Shown here piece after piece: positions 17,168 through 26,474 of a DNA stretch of 64,000 nt. This DNA is from Chlorobiota bacterium (GTDB lineage Bacteria; Bacteroidota; Ignavibacteria; OLB7): the NCBI GenBank assembly GCA_028287785.1, contig JAQBOZ010000028.1, positions 419,626 to 483,625 on the forward strand, read 5' to 3'. Under the pieces are notes generated by a model. The model was not told the origin of the DNA. It did no database searches and worked only from the letters and a program-made list of their open reading frames with translations. Both the position numbers and the translations under genes were made by a program. The first letter of the stretch is position 1. Each line of letters begins with the position of its first letter.

Positions 17168-17812
17168 TCAATCCTCGATCAGACCACGCATCGTCTCCAG
17201 TTTCAGATTTACCTTCTCGGCAAGCCTTGTGGCTTCCTCGATGATATATTCCGAGGAGCACTGCATCGATCCACGTTTTGACGAATCCTTCCGCAGAGAA
17301 TCCTGCATTTTCCCGCGCGCCCGGCGAAGGCGCATATTCATGCAGGAAAATTTGCATTCATACACCTGCGACAATTCCTCCAGCGTAAAGCCGGCCCATT
17401 TCAACAACACGATCTCCCGCTCCTCCGGGTTGAGGACGCCGAGCGCCTCGTGCAGATCGATTTTCAGCTCCTGCGAAATATCTCCACGATCCTCCGGCGC
17501 GCTGAAATCACCCTCCGGGAATTCGCCCACGAACGGACGGTGCCGTTCCTCCGTGCGTTTTCTGTAGAGATATTGCTGTTTGATGATCTGGAGCATCAAC
17601 GCACTGAACTGCGTCTCGTCATGAAGCTGCGGGAAATATTTCCAGGAAACCGCTGCGGCATCCTGCATCAGGTCTTTTGTTTCTTCCGTGGAACGGCAGA
17701 GCCTTCGCGCAAAAGCCTCCGCCATCGGGCGGGCATCCCTCATCAGCATGGTAAAGCGATGCGAGCTATGCGGCGGGTGAAAAGCCGTTATGTGGGGCAT
17801 CGAATAGTTCAT
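17168..17812 (-). CDS. RNA polymerase sigma factor, ECF-like
   Basis: About 214 residues. Region 2-like segment: MAEAFARRLCRSTEETKDLMQDAAAVSWKYFPQL, with the usual ED/DLMQD pattern of sigma2. Region 4-like segment: LHEALGVLNPEEREIVLLKWAGFTLEELSQVYECKFSCMNMRLRRARGKMQ, the typical sigma4 helix-turn-helix. The C-terminal 50 residues are an extra charged helix. ATG 17812 is preferred: an open extension to 17959 exists but reads poorly; ATG codons a little further in are possible. It lies between two secreted Cys-rich genes on the same strand and may direct their transcription, which is inference only. No anti-sigma gene is adjacent. Confidence 0.8.
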   Translation of the reverse strand: MNYSMPHITAFHPPHSSHRFTMLMRDARPMAEAFARRLCRSTEETKDLMQDAAAVSWKYFPQLHDETQFSALMLQIIKQQYLYRKRTEERHRPFVGEFPEGDFSAPEDRGDISQELKIDLHEALGVLNPEEREIVLLKWAGFTLEELSQVYECKFSCMNMRLRRARGKMQDSLRKDSSKRGSMQCSSEYIIEEATRLAEKVNLKLETMRGLIED

Positions 17813-18158
17813 GATCCGCTTCTGTTGTTGGTCGCGCCAGCCGATGGTTCGGAGATGGAGGGAAGCATTCGAGGGTGGTGCTCCATCATCGTTCTCCACA
17901 CTTGCAGCGTTATGGAGCCGATTACCCGGATGTGCGCGAGGTTTTCGGATATTCCTCATCTCCCTTTGGAGTGAGGCCCGGCCTGATGGCCGGTGGGAGT
18001 TATATCACGCGGCGGGGAAGGGAGCGACCCGCATCGACAGCCGGCGTGGAACGAGTCAATTGTTGCATCATTTCGAGCGGTGCGGACATGGCACCGCCAT
18101 CCTACCCCAGTGAAGGGGAGGCAACCGGAACTCCGGAGTGCTTACGCGGGTTATTTAG

Positions 18159-18770
18159 CTATGGGCATGTTGGCTCGCACTGGGACCCAGGCGAGCAACT
18201 CGTTCCCTCGTGGATGATCTTTGTCAGAGTCGGCGTAGCCACCCCGTTCGGGCAGCAGACGCTGTACTCCCGATAGCAGAATACGGTTGCGTCGCAGGGA
18301 GCGAAGTGGGTTGTTCCCCCCTGTCCCGTCCGCTGCACGCACGAGGCCAGATAGACACGCGAGGTCTTCGGCACCGAGCAGGATGCGGGACATGCCATAT
18401 ATCCCTGTGCCACCCCCTGCGATACCACCGCCTGTGCGAACTCATCAAAAAATTCGATGGTGCTGATGTTATCTATATCCCCTCCATCTCCGATAAAATG
18501 GAGAGAGTCCACCGGCACCAGATAATCGGTACCGCCACTGCTCACGTTAAAAACCGTGATATATCCTGAAACCCTGTTTTTATTCTCATCCGTGGATATT
18601 GAGGGCGAGGATGAAAGATCAGGTATTACAGTCCCAAGAGATATTGAGAATGTGCCGGCTGATACTGCATCCGGCTCCTCCGGGTGTCTGGGAGCATCGC
18701 CCGCACCCTGGGCCCAGGCTGACGTGATGAACAGAAGAGCAATGGCGCAAGTGAATATGAACAATCGCAT
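18159..18770 (-). CDS. secreted protein with Cys-rich C-terminus, function unknown
   Basis: A 203-residue protein with a clear signal peptide (MRLFIFTCAIALLFITSAWAQ). The middle (about 40-125) is strand-rich (FSISLGTVIPDL, GYITVFNVSSGG). The last 80 residues hold ten cysteines in motifs such as ACPASC, VCCPNG and CSPGSQCEPTC, suggesting a disulfide-linked domain. I do not recognise a family. GAGG lies about 9 bases upstream of ATG 18770. About 145 bases upstream is a GTACA-N6-TGTAC site that recurs beside the LuxR-type gene, hinting at control by that regulator. Confidence 0.75.
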   Translation of the reverse strand: MRLFIFTCAIALLFITSAWAQGAGDAPRHPEEPDAVSAGTFSISLGTVIPDLSSSPSISTDENKNRVSGYITVFNVSSGGTDYLVPVDSLHFIGDGGDIDNISTIEFFDEFAQAVVSQGVAQGYMACPASCSVPKTSRVYLASCVQRTGQGGTTHFAPCDATVFCYREYSVCCPNGVATPTLTKIIHEGTSCSPGSQCEPTCP

Positions 18771-18903
18771 ACGGTGTCTGCCTCGATAAAATGGGAGCTG
18801 AAAAAAACTATTATCGCGATCAACCGAGATTGTGGTCAGGCAGTGTGCACATCGGCAGATAATGGACCCGCTTGACGGACTATAAACTTAGGCGTTTGCC
18901 GAA

Positions 18904-18933
18904 CCCCGCAACAGTACATGTTTGTGTACCCCC
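18904..18933. promoter_or_regulatory. repeat 1 with GTACA-N6-TGTAC dyad
   Basis: Core dyad at 18914-18929 (GTACA TGTTTG TGTAC), inside a 30-base word CCGCAACAGTACAT(G/C)TTTG followed by TGTAC and C residues, shared with 19235-19265. It lies about 145 bases upstream of the start of the Cys-rich secreted gene. Confidence 0.5.
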
Positions 18934-19234
18934 TTGCTCCGACTACGCTTTGCAACAGTATCACGCGCGGCCCTTTGGACATCGACAACCGGCGCAATTT
19001 TTCCGTCCTGATACGGCCTTCCGGGGCCTGTAACGGGTGATTCCATGGAAGGGTCAGCTAAGGAACGCTCTCCGTGCTGAACACGGCTGCAACCCGCTTC
19101 CCGTTTGCCTTCCGCGCACATTCAATCCAGCGAGGGGGGCTCGCTGAATGCTGCTCACAGGCTATGGGCGTGGAGGCCCATCATCCGGCCGCGAGCATCT
19201 TCAAGCGAATGCAAACTATATCTAAAGCCCCCTA

Positions 19235-19265
19235 CCGCAACAGTACATCTTTGTGTACTCCCCCC
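19235..19265. promoter_or_regulatory. repeat 2 with GTACA-N6-TGTAC dyad
   Basis: Core dyad at 19243-19258 (GTACA TCTTTG TGTAC), immediately past the stop codon of the LuxR-type gene. It differs from repeat 1 at very few positions over 30 bases. Operator for the adjacent regulator is the simplest reading; a short RNA hairpin is an alternative. Confidence 0.5.
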
Positions 19266-19266
19266 A

Positions 19267-20130
19267 CTACAGACTGTCGTCTTCTCCGAGTCCCTGAATG
19301 CCGAGACGTGGTGTGAAATACTTGGCGAATAGCTCCGCGAGGCTGCCGGTTCTGGTCTTCCGGTAGATCCGCTTCATGTGTTTCCGAATGGTATCGAGCG
19401 AGAGATCCATGCGGTCCGCGACCTGCTTATAGGGATAGCCAAGCACAAGCAGGCTGAGAACCCGGCGGTCCTGAACGCTCAGCCCCGCTTCGTTGGCGAC
19501 ATCCCTCAGTATATCATAGAAAATCCGATCGATTGGCTTGACAAAACTGTTTCGCGTTACAAGATCCGACAGTGTAAAGGTGAGGAAGGGCTCAAGCGCG
19601 GACATCGCAATTAATGTCCTGTCCGAAATTGGAGGTTTTGCTCGCTCCCGAAAGAGGAAAATTGTGCCCACATACACCTTCCCCTCGTAATAATAATCAA
19701 CGCCATAGGGATCGTGATAATCGCCCAGAGGATATCCCAGTCTCTGAAATTCCTGCAGATGGAATTCCGATGGAGAAGCATAGGTCCCCTGCTCCGAGGC
19801 GGTTACGATACTGCTCAGAGTATCGGCATCGGCGGACATATGCTGTGTAATCGCAAGATCGGGAAGAACGCTGGAGGAATTCGAAAGGCCACTGTTCAGA
19901 TCCACGCTGACCGCAATCCTGTCAACATCCCCCAGCAATTCCCGCAGCGCCTCACGAAACGCGTTGATCCATTCAACCGTATCGCTGGTCATTGGAAGCG
20001 CGTTGAGGAACCGGAGGATATGCTCCGGAATCAGCGATGCGGCCTGGTCCGTCTGCGTAATCGGTTGCTCCTCAATGCCCATCAACTCGACGGCATCTGC
20101 CTTCGGGAGCTTCTTGGTGTGTCGTGGCAT
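19267..20130 (-). CDS. LuxR/GerE-family transcriptional regulator
   Basis: A 287-residue protein with a C-terminal GerE-type helix-turn-helix at about residues 218-275 (LSVQDRRVLSLLVLGYPYKQVADRM, then SLDTIRKHMKRIYRKT). The N-terminal ~200 residues are a predicted alpha/beta ligand or signal domain of no recognised type; it has no receiver phospho-acceptor pattern and does not look like an autoinducer-binding domain. It is therefore likely a stand-alone sensor-regulator. Two dyad repeats lie directly downstream, one at its stop codon and one upstream of a secreted gene. Start ATG 20130 is the only good option seen. Confidence 0.85.
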   Translation of the reverse strand: MPRHTKKLPKADAVELMGIEEQPITQTDQAASLIPEHILRFLNALPMTSDTVEWINAFREALRELLGDVDRIAVSVDLNSGLSNSSSVLPDLAITQHMSADADTLSSIVTASEQGTYASPSEFHLQEFQRLGYPLGDYHDPYGVDYYYEGKVYVGTIFLFRERAKPPISDRTLIAMSALEPFLTFTLSDLVTRNSFVKPIDRIFYDILRDVANEAGLSVQDRRVLSLLVLGYPYKQVADRMDLSLDTIRKHMKRIYRKTRTGSLAELFAKYFTPRLGIQGLGEDDSL

Positions 20131-21265
20131 ACATATTCCTGATTATCGGCTTGGGGGACCGGGTCGTCAAGTATAGGACTTTGTTGCCAGACTACCAACT
20201 GAAGATTTGCCAACAGCGTAGAATGGTTCGCATCCGATTGTAGTATTTTGCCGGCGATGTCGCGAAAAAGCCCGTTTGGAGCCACTATCCGGGGGGCTGC
20301 CACGCAACCCGTATGGGCAACGGCATGCACGGAGGAGGCGCTCCGCGGTTCCTCATTCATTGCGCGCTTCCACCTGGCATAACCGGTAATCCCCGCATCG
20401 CCGGTATACAGTCATGCGGAATTTCTCCATTTGCACCGCAAGCATCAAAGTCGACCGGATGACGATGATTGCGATGAGCATTCATCCCGGATCAGCTCCG
20501 CGGATTGCGGACACCCGCAGGGAACGAGCGGAGAACTGCCAGATGAGTACGCCATGATGAACATGACAACGACCTGGGGATGGTGTAGACTGATTCGCCG
20601 GGAATATCGATGCGGGGATGGTACGCTCCGATGGAGCTTGAGCGGGACATGGGAGTACCGTCGCTACAGCCGGCGCGCTCCTCTGGAGCTTGAAGATTGA
20701 TGAAGGAATCGATGATCGTTCAGCGGGCCGGGGGATGGATTCAACCTGCGTCACTACCAAAAAAACCGCGCTTGATAATCCAGCGGCGCGATAATACCTC
20801 AAAACCCTCTTCGCTTCCGGCAATCCGCCCCTACTACCTCCTCCCTTGTCCATTCTCCGGAAAGTGTCCTGGATTCGTACAATCCGTCATCACCCCAACC
20901 CACGTTTTCTGACTTTTTTCGCCGAAAAACCTTCTGGCATGAAAGTGTATTGAAAGAATGATGTTCGGATGGCTCTCCTCTCCCTCGATGCGGGCCGCCA
21001 AATAAGAAATCTGATGTTCGATTGTCGTGATGCCTCCGATTGGGCTTGTTGACCTCGCGATCCCGATCGGAAATGATGATTCGAAGTTCGAAGGTGATGA
21101 TCCCGGTTCCCTCATACCCTGTGATCGTTATCACCAGGATCTGCAATTGACGGCTCGGTTGCAATGGACCCGCAACCGGAACCACGATTCCCGCCGGTCC
21201 GTAACAGCGGCTTCTGCTACCGCTGCTACGGGTCGACGGAACATGAGCCGCACAGATCGGGAACG
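20131..21265. other. 1.1-kb stretch without a recognised gene
   Basis: Contains the promoter region of the LuxR-type gene at its left edge and a truncated family B repeat at about 20577-20757. The remaining open frames on both strands have no family motif and poor composition. Nothing else definite seen. Confidence 0.6.
20577..20757 (+). repeat. family B fold-back element, partial copy
   Basis: Matches mainly the right half of the element at 43373-43673: GGTACGCTCCGATGGAGCTT, a CAGCCGGCGCGCTCCTCTGG stretch followed by AGCTTGAAG, GATCGTTCAGC, and the right end GATTCAACCTGCGTCACTAC. Most of the left half is missing, so this is a truncated copy. Confidence 0.65.
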
Positions 21266-22648
21266 CTAGACTTCCACGTTGTACTTCTTGATCAGCTCGT
21301 AGAGCGTCGACCGGCTGATACCCAGCTTGCGCGCGGCTTCCAGGATATTTCCCTCGGTAACCTTCAACGCGTGCTTGACTGCCTGTTCCTTGACAGTCTC
21401 CAATGGCATGATCCCGTCCTGATTCTCGAATAACGCGGCGGATGGAACCATGGCGCCCCCCTCCCCCTGCGCGAACGAGCGCACGGCGAGCGGGAGATCC
21501 TCCTCGCTGATGACATCTCCATCGGCAAGAAGCACGGCGCGTTCCACAGCCCCCTCCAGCTCGCGGACGTTGCCGGGCCAGGGATAGTCGTACATGATCT
21601 TCAGCGCCCGGCGCGAATAGGCTTTTATGGCCTTTCCCTGCTCCGCGTTGAACTTCGACAGGAAATGCTCGGCGATCAGAAGAATATCGGAACGGCGTTG
21701 GCGAAGCGGTGGAAGAACAATCGGAAAGGAGCCGAGCCGATAGTAGAGATCCTCACGGAACTCCTTCTCGCGCGAGGCCTGGATAAGATCCTTGTTCGTG
21801 GCCGAAACGATACGCACATCCACGGTGACCAGCTCCGTGCCTCCCACGCGTTCGAACTGCCGGATCTGGATGGCGCGCAGCAGCTTCGCCTGAAGGTTCA
21901 GTTCCAGCTCCCCGATCTCGTCGAGAAAAATGGTGCCGCCGTGGGCCTGCTCGAACTTGCCGATCTTGCGCGCGTGAGCGCCGGTGAACGAGCCCTTCTC
22001 ATGGCCGAACATCTCGCTCTCGATCAGATCCTTCGGGATCGCGGCGCAGTTGACGGCAACGAACGGGCCATCCTTCCGCTTGCCGTTGAAATGGATGGCC
22101 CTGGCAATCAGCTCCTTGCCGGTGCCGCTCTCCCCCTGTACAAGCACGGAGATATCGCTGTCCTTGGCCTTGCGGACCAGCTTCAACACATCGTCCATGG
22201 CGCCGTCGCTGGTGATGATGTTATCGAAGTGGCCGGTTTTCTGAACGCTCTCCCGGAGCACCGTGACCTCGCGGGTCAGATCGTAGATGCGGAAGGCATT
22301 GGTGACCGCAACCTCCAGCTTGGGGAGGTCGATCGCCTTGGTGAAGTAATCGATCGCGCCCAGCTTCAGGGCCTCGACGGCAACCTCGATTCTTCCCTGC
22401 GCCGAAAGCATGATCACGGGAAGATCGGGGGAATGCTCCTTGATCTTCTTCAACGTCTCGATCCCGCCGATTCCCGGCATCATGATGTCCAGGATCACCA
22501 GATCCGGCCCATCATCCAGCGCGTCAAGGCACTGCTCTCCGGTCGAGAAGAGCCGCAGGGCATGGCCCCATTTGGTTTTCAACCAATGTTCGAGAAGACG
22601 ACGGACGTTATCCTCATCGTCGACCACATAGATTAATCGTTCTGCCAT
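21266..22648 (-). CDS. NtrC-family sigma-54-dependent response regulator
   Basis: A 460-residue transcription activator. Receiver domain 1-120 with phospho-acceptor D54 (VILDIMMPG) and conserved K104. AAA+ domain about 145-380: Walker A GESGTGKE at 172-179, the sigma54-contacting loop GSFTGA (Ala to Ser variant of GAFTGA), and the arginine-finger region FREDLYYRLGSFPIVLPPLRQR. Fis-type HTH at the C-terminus (NILEAARKLGISRSTLYELI). It is the last gene of a four-gene operon, 8 bases after the preceding receiver gene. It presumably activates sigma54 promoters when phosphorylated by the operon's histidine kinase. Confidence 0.95.
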   Translation of the reverse strand: MAERLIYVVDDEDNVRRLLEHWLKTKWGHALRLFSTGEQCLDALDDGPDLVILDIMMPGIGGIETLKKIKEHSPDLPVIMLSAQGRIEVAVEALKLGAIDYFTKAIDLPKLEVAVTNAFRIYDLTREVTVLRESVQKTGHFDNIITSDGAMDDVLKLVRKAKDSDISVLVQGESGTGKELIARAIHFNGKRKDGPFVAVNCAAIPKDLIESEMFGHEKGSFTGAHARKIGKFEQAHGGTIFLDEIGELELNLQAKLLRAIQIRQFERVGGTELVTVDVRIVSATNKDLIQASREKEFREDLYYRLGSFPIVLPPLRQRRSDILLIAEHFLSKFNAEQGKAIKAYSRRALKIMYDYPWPGNVRELEGAVERAVLLADGDVISEEDLPLAVRSFAQGEGGAMVPSAALFENQDGIMPLETVKEQAVKHALKVTEGNILEAARKLGISRSTLYELIKKYNVEV

Positions 22649-22656
22649 ATCGATCG

Positions 22657-23046
22657 CTATTCAGTCTCGGCCTTGCGTGGAAGAAGCGTTTCAAACATTT
22701 TGACCAGTTCTTCGATATCGAATGGCTTTGTCAGATAGGCGTTTGCTCCAGCTTCCATTCCAAGCTCGCGCTCACCATGCTGCGCGCGCGATGAAAGAAT
22801 GATAAAGGGGATATCCCGTATCCCCTCCTGCTGATGCGCCCATGTACAGAGCTGGATGCCATCGATCCCGGACATCATCACATCGGAACAGATAAGATCG
22901 AACGTCCGTCCGCCCAGGATCTTCTTGGCTTCCAGGCCATTCGGAGCAACAGTAATCGTATATCCCGCCTTGGCCAGGACATGCCTCAGCAGGATCTGCA
23001 TGCTCGGCTCGTCCTCGACGACGAGCACTTCAGGTTTGGTGTTCAT
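22657..23046 (-). CDS. single-domain response regulator (CheY-like)
   Basis: A 129-residue receiver without an output domain. Acidic pocket VVEDEPS near residue 11, phospho-acceptor D55 (LICSDVMMSG), switch Ser (FIILSSR) and conserved Lys (YLTKPFD). Start ATG 23046 overlaps the stop of the upstream kinase gene as ATGA, so the two are translationally coupled. It may relay phosphate, act as a phosphate sink or bind a protein target. Confidence 0.93.
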   Translation of the reverse strand: MNTKPEVLVVEDEPSMQILLRHVLAKAGYTITVAPNGLEAKKILGGRTFDLICSDVMMSGIDGIQLCTWAHQQEGIRDIPFIILSSRAQHGERELGMEAGANAYLTKPFDIEELVKMFETLLPRKAETE

Positions 23047-25331
23047 TGCTGTGGAAAACGGACAGTAAATGTGGACCCGACGTTTTCTGTACTCTGGACT
23101 GTGATCGTCCCGGCCTGCAACTCGACGATATGCTTGGTTATCGCCAGCCCCAGCCCGGTTCCGCGGATCGCCGTACCGGGGCGATGAACGCGGAAAAATT
23201 TCTGAAAGAGATTGGGAAGATCCCCCTCCGGAATCCCCATGCCGGTATCCTGCACCTCCAGTATCACCTCCGAACCTTCCACCCGCACCCGTATCTGGAC
23301 CCACCCCCCGTCCGGCGTGAACTTCACCGCGTTGCTCAGGAGATTGATGATCACCTGGAGCGTCCGGTCGGGATCGATATTCGCGATCAGGCTTGGCCGG
23401 TCTACCACCGACGTTACGCTGATCCCCCGCGCTTCCGCCTGCATCACCACCGACTGTATCCCGCGTTCGACCAGGGGAATCACGTCGGTTGGAGATTTCT
23501 CGACGATGGCGCTGCCGCTCTCGATGCGCGATAAGTCGAGCATGTCGTTGATCAGCTTCGCCAGCCGCTTGGCCTCATCGAACACGATCTGAAGGAACTC
23601 CCGCTGCATCTCCCCAGGAAGATCGGGATCGATCAGGATCGTCTGCGTAAAGCCGATGATCGATGCAAGAGGGGTCCGCAGCTCGTGCGATACGCTCGAT
23701 ACGAACTCGCTCTTCATCTGATTCAATTCTTCGAGCACCCTGACGTGCTCCTTCTCCTTGTCCCGCTCGATTCGCAGGAGATGATTGGTCTCCTTCAACT
23801 CGCTGTTCAGAGCGTTGATCGCCGCCTGCGCCTGCTTCCGCTCGGTGACATCGCGGCAATGCCAGAGATGGCCGCGATAGATATCCCCGACGAAAATCGG
23901 GATGTAATCCCGTTCAAAGATCCTCCCGTCGGTCAGCACCAGCTCCTCATCGATGCAGAGAGTCCGCCCGGCCATCACCTCATTCACGCGCCTGACAAAC
24001 CCCTCGGGATCGGCGAACAGACGTTTGGCCCCCTCGGCCAGCCCCTCGCTCTCCTTGCCGACAAGATCCTGCGGCGATTGCCGGATCTCGAACATATCGC
24101 AGAACGTCTGGTTCATTATCACGATCCTCTCGCTCTCATCCTCCACCAGCACGCCGGCCTGAAGATTTTCCACCAGCGCGGTCAGGCGCGATGTCCTGTA
24201 CTGCAACTCCATGGCGATCTGCTTCTGCTCGGTGATATCGCTCTGAATCGCCACAAAGCGTTCCACCTGGCCGGTGGCGTCAAGAATCGGTGTGATCGTG
24301 GCCGAGAGCCAGTAGGTGTGGCCGTCCTTGTGATAATAGAGGATCTCCGAGGTGATCGGCCTGGCATTCCAGAGCGCCACGTTGATCTCGTTCAACGTCT
24401 CGGGGCTGGTAAGCGGGCCATGAAGAAGCTCGCTCGGGCGATAGCCCACGGCCTCCTCAAGCGTATACCCGCTGAACCGGATAAAGCTCTCGTTCACCCA
24501 CTCGATCTGCCCCAGCCTGTTGGTGATCAGCACCGCGTTGTCGGTCTTGCTCGCCACCAGGGAAAGGAGCTGCAGCTCATCCTCATCCCGCTTCCGGGCC
24601 GTGATATCGCGCGAGGCCATATGAACCTCGATCATCTCGCCACTCTCGGAATCCCGGATGGCGTGCATCGTGGTCTCCAGCCAGATGTAATCCCCGTCCT
24701 TCTTCAGGAACCGGAAGCAGCTCGTGGTGACATCGGTTGCGCCGCCGACCATATCGGAGATCCTGGCGACATGATCGATATCGGCGGGATGGATGCCGAA
24801 CGCGAACCGGCCGCCGATCATCTCCTCCGGCTCATATCCCAGCAGCGACCTGCACGATGGCGACAGATAGAGGCAGATCCCCTCGGGAGAATAGCGGCCG
24901 ATGATATCGGTCGAGTTCTCCGCCAGCAGCCGGAATCGCGCCTCGCTCTCCAGCAGCTTCCCCTCCGCCTCGTGACGACGGTCTATCTGTTTGCGGAGAA
25001 GCTCCGCCACCTCGATAAGATCGCTGTCGTCGAAATTCTCGTCATCGTCCGGGCCGTCCACTTCCCCCGCGTCCAGCCGCAGCACCTGCAACGCCTGCCG
25101 GAGCTTCCCCAGCACGATACGATGGCGATCGGCCTCCTGCCGAAGCTTTCGATTGACATCGATCAACTCCAGCGAGCTGAGATCCATCGACCGTTCAATC
25201 AGGTTCCGGTCGGCCTCGTAATGGTTGTACGATTCGTTGATCGCATTCAACAGAGGCCGATACTCATCCGGAATCACCTCCCCACCGCCAAGATATTTCT
25301 TGATCTGCCGCTGCAGCAGTACGTTGTACAT
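23043..25331 (-). CDS. multi-PAS sensor histidine kinase
   Basis: A 762-residue kinase without obvious membrane helices, hence probably cytoplasmic. N-terminal helical region (1-125), then three PAS/PAC domains at about 128-246, 253-369 and 380-498 (each ending in an RDIT/SDIT/RDVTE linker), HisKA with H549 (VSSVSHELRTPLASIIG) and an ATPase domain (IINLLSNAVKF, DTGMGIPEGDLP, GTGLGLAI). Its ATG follows the stop of the FIST gene with no gap, and its own stop overlaps the next receiver gene. FIST proteins are thought to be small-ligand sensors coupled to kinases, so the FIST product may supply its signal. Confidence 0.94.
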   Translation of the reverse strand: MYNVLLQRQIKKYLGGGEVIPDEYRPLLNAINESYNHYEADRNLIERSMDLSSLELIDVNRKLRQEADRHRIVLGKLRQALQVLRLDAGEVDGPDDDENFDDSDLIEVAELLRKQIDRRHEAEGKLLESEARFRLLAENSTDIIGRYSPEGICLYLSPSCRSLLGYEPEEMIGGRFAFGIHPADIDHVARISDMVGGATDVTTSCFRFLKKDGDYIWLETTMHAIRDSESGEMIEVHMASRDITARKRDEDELQLLSLVASKTDNAVLITNRLGQIEWVNESFIRFSGYTLEEAVGYRPSELLHGPLTSPETLNEINVALWNARPITSEILYYHKDGHTYWLSATITPILDATGQVERFVAIQSDITEQKQIAMELQYRTSRLTALVENLQAGVLVEDESERIVIMNQTFCDMFEIRQSPQDLVGKESEGLAEGAKRLFADPEGFVRRVNEVMAGRTLCIDEELVLTDGRIFERDYIPIFVGDIYRGHLWHCRDVTERKQAQAAINALNSELKETNHLLRIERDKEKEHVRVLEELNQMKSEFVSSVSHELRTPLASIIGFTQTILIDPDLPGEMQREFLQIVFDEAKRLAKLINDMLDLSRIESGSAIVEKSPTDVIPLVERGIQSVVMQAEARGISVTSVVDRPSLIANIDPDRTLQVIINLLSNAVKFTPDGGWVQIRVRVEGSEVILEVQDTGMGIPEGDLPNLFQKFFRVHRPGTAIRGTGLGLAITKHIVELQAGTITVQSTENVGSTFTVRFPQQ

Positions 25332-26474
25332 CTACTTCTCTGAGAAGGTCGTAATTGTCATCGTTTGATTATGAAGCTCGCACTTCGTCGATGCGGAGAA
25401 CGGTGAGATCTCGCCGTACGAATAGAACCCGGTCACTACCGTGCCATCACCCAGCACTTCGCACACGCTCTCCACTTCCTCCTCGGTCCTCTGCCCCAGC
25501 ACGACCTTTCTGCCGACGCAGCTTATCAGGATCGCCATATCCGGACTTGTGGTACTGCCGATTGTCTCCTGGCTCTCGTTCGCCGCAATCGACGCTCCAT
25601 CGATCAGCCGATCGAAGTTTGCCTTCATCAGCCGGGCATAGGCGCCAACCGGCATATCGCCGGCGAATGTCATGCTCTCGCTCTCCTCGTCGATCGAAAG
25701 GATCGTCCTGACCACCGAGGTATCCCCTTCGCCGAACCGGATGCTCAACGGAAACAGGAGCGCCGATCCGGGAAGCTCCGCGGCCAGATCGCCGAGGTAT
25801 TTCTTGTAGAGCGAAAGCGCGGACTGGCCGTCCAGCTCATAGAGGACATTCCCTTCCGCCCGCGTTATCACGCGATCCGGGCCGAACGAGTCCCATCCTC
25901 CCATCGAGCCGTAGCCGACTTTCAGCCGGGTTCCGTAGAAGCCAACCGCGACGATATTCCCCTCGGTCGGCGACTGATCCATCCCCACCAGCGTCTTCTG
26001 AAACTGCGTGCCGTCGCCGGCAAGCCCTCCGGTCACTGAAACGTTCGGAGGCAGAAGCGCGGTCATCCCGCGAACCAGATCGCTTCCGTTGACCTTCTGT
26101 CCGTCCGAGATCACGAAGACGTGGAGCAGATCATCCCGCAGCAATCTGCCGACAAGGGTCTGCCCCGCATCGTAGCTGCTCGGGTGCTCCGCGATATTCA
26201 GCGTGGCCACGGTAAGCGGCGTGTTGTCGAACACGATGGCGGTCGATGTGATCGAATTATCCCAGACGTTCGCGCCGAGGATTTCGCCGGAGGTCGAGCA
26301 TGAGATAACCCGCGCGTTCGGATATGCCGCGCGAATCTCATTGAACCGATCCGCGTTCGCGAGCTCCTCGCGATTGCCGAAGACCAGAACCAGCGCGGCG
26401 GAATCGAGAAGATTCTTATCGCCAATGCCGCTCCAGCCGGCCTGCCGTGTCCAATGTGCTTGTTCAAGTACCAT
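25332..26474 (-). CDS. FIST-domain signal-sensing protein
   Basis: A 380-residue protein with FIST_N and FIST_C domains. Typical segments are ALVLVFGNRE, YPNARVISCSTSGEILG, VSVTGGLAGDG, VAVGFYG, and the C-terminal ILISCVGRKVVLGQRTEEE and TGFYSYGEISPF. FIST domains are predicted intracellular sensors of amino-acid-like ligands, usually encoded with kinases or chemoreceptors. It is first in the operon FIST-kinase-receiver-NtrC; its stop (TAG) directly abuts the kinase ATG. Start ATG 26474 gives a standard N-terminus. Confidence 0.9.
   Translation of the reverse strand: MVLEQAHWTRQAGWSGIGDKNLLDSAALVLVFGNREELANADRFNEIRAAYPNARVISCSTSGEILGANVWDNSITSTAIVFDNTPLTVATLNIAEHPSSYDAGQTLVGRLLRDDLLHVFVISDGQKVNGSDLVRGMTALLPPNVSVTGGLAGDGTQFQKTLVGMDQSPTEGNIVAVGFYGTRLKVGYGSMGGWDSFGPDRVITRAEGNVLYELDGQSALSLYKKYLGDLAAELPGSALLFPLSIRFGEGDTSVVRTILSIDEESESMTFAGDMPVGAYARLMKANFDRLIDGASIAANESQETIGSTTSPDMAILISCVGRKVVLGQRTEEEVESVCEVLGDGTVVTGFYSYGEISPFSASTKCELHNQTMTITTFSEK

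Larger units (their letters stand above)
18771..19266. other. 0.5-kb regulatory-looking intergenic stretch
   Basis: Lies upstream of the secreted gene and downstream of the LuxR-type gene. It is bounded by two near-identical 30-base repeats (18904-18933 and 19235-19265), each containing GTACA-N6-TGTAC. No protein-like frame between them. Confidence 0.55.

Noticed and set aside
20799..21185. 128-codon minus-strand frame in the 20-21 kb gap
   Set aside because: No family motif, no ribosome site, composition unlike neighbouring proteins.
23685..25343. 552-codon plus-strand frame opposite the histidine kinase
   Set aside because: Shadow of the kinase gene; the opposite strand has complete PAS, HisKA and ATPase motifs and tight operon junctions.
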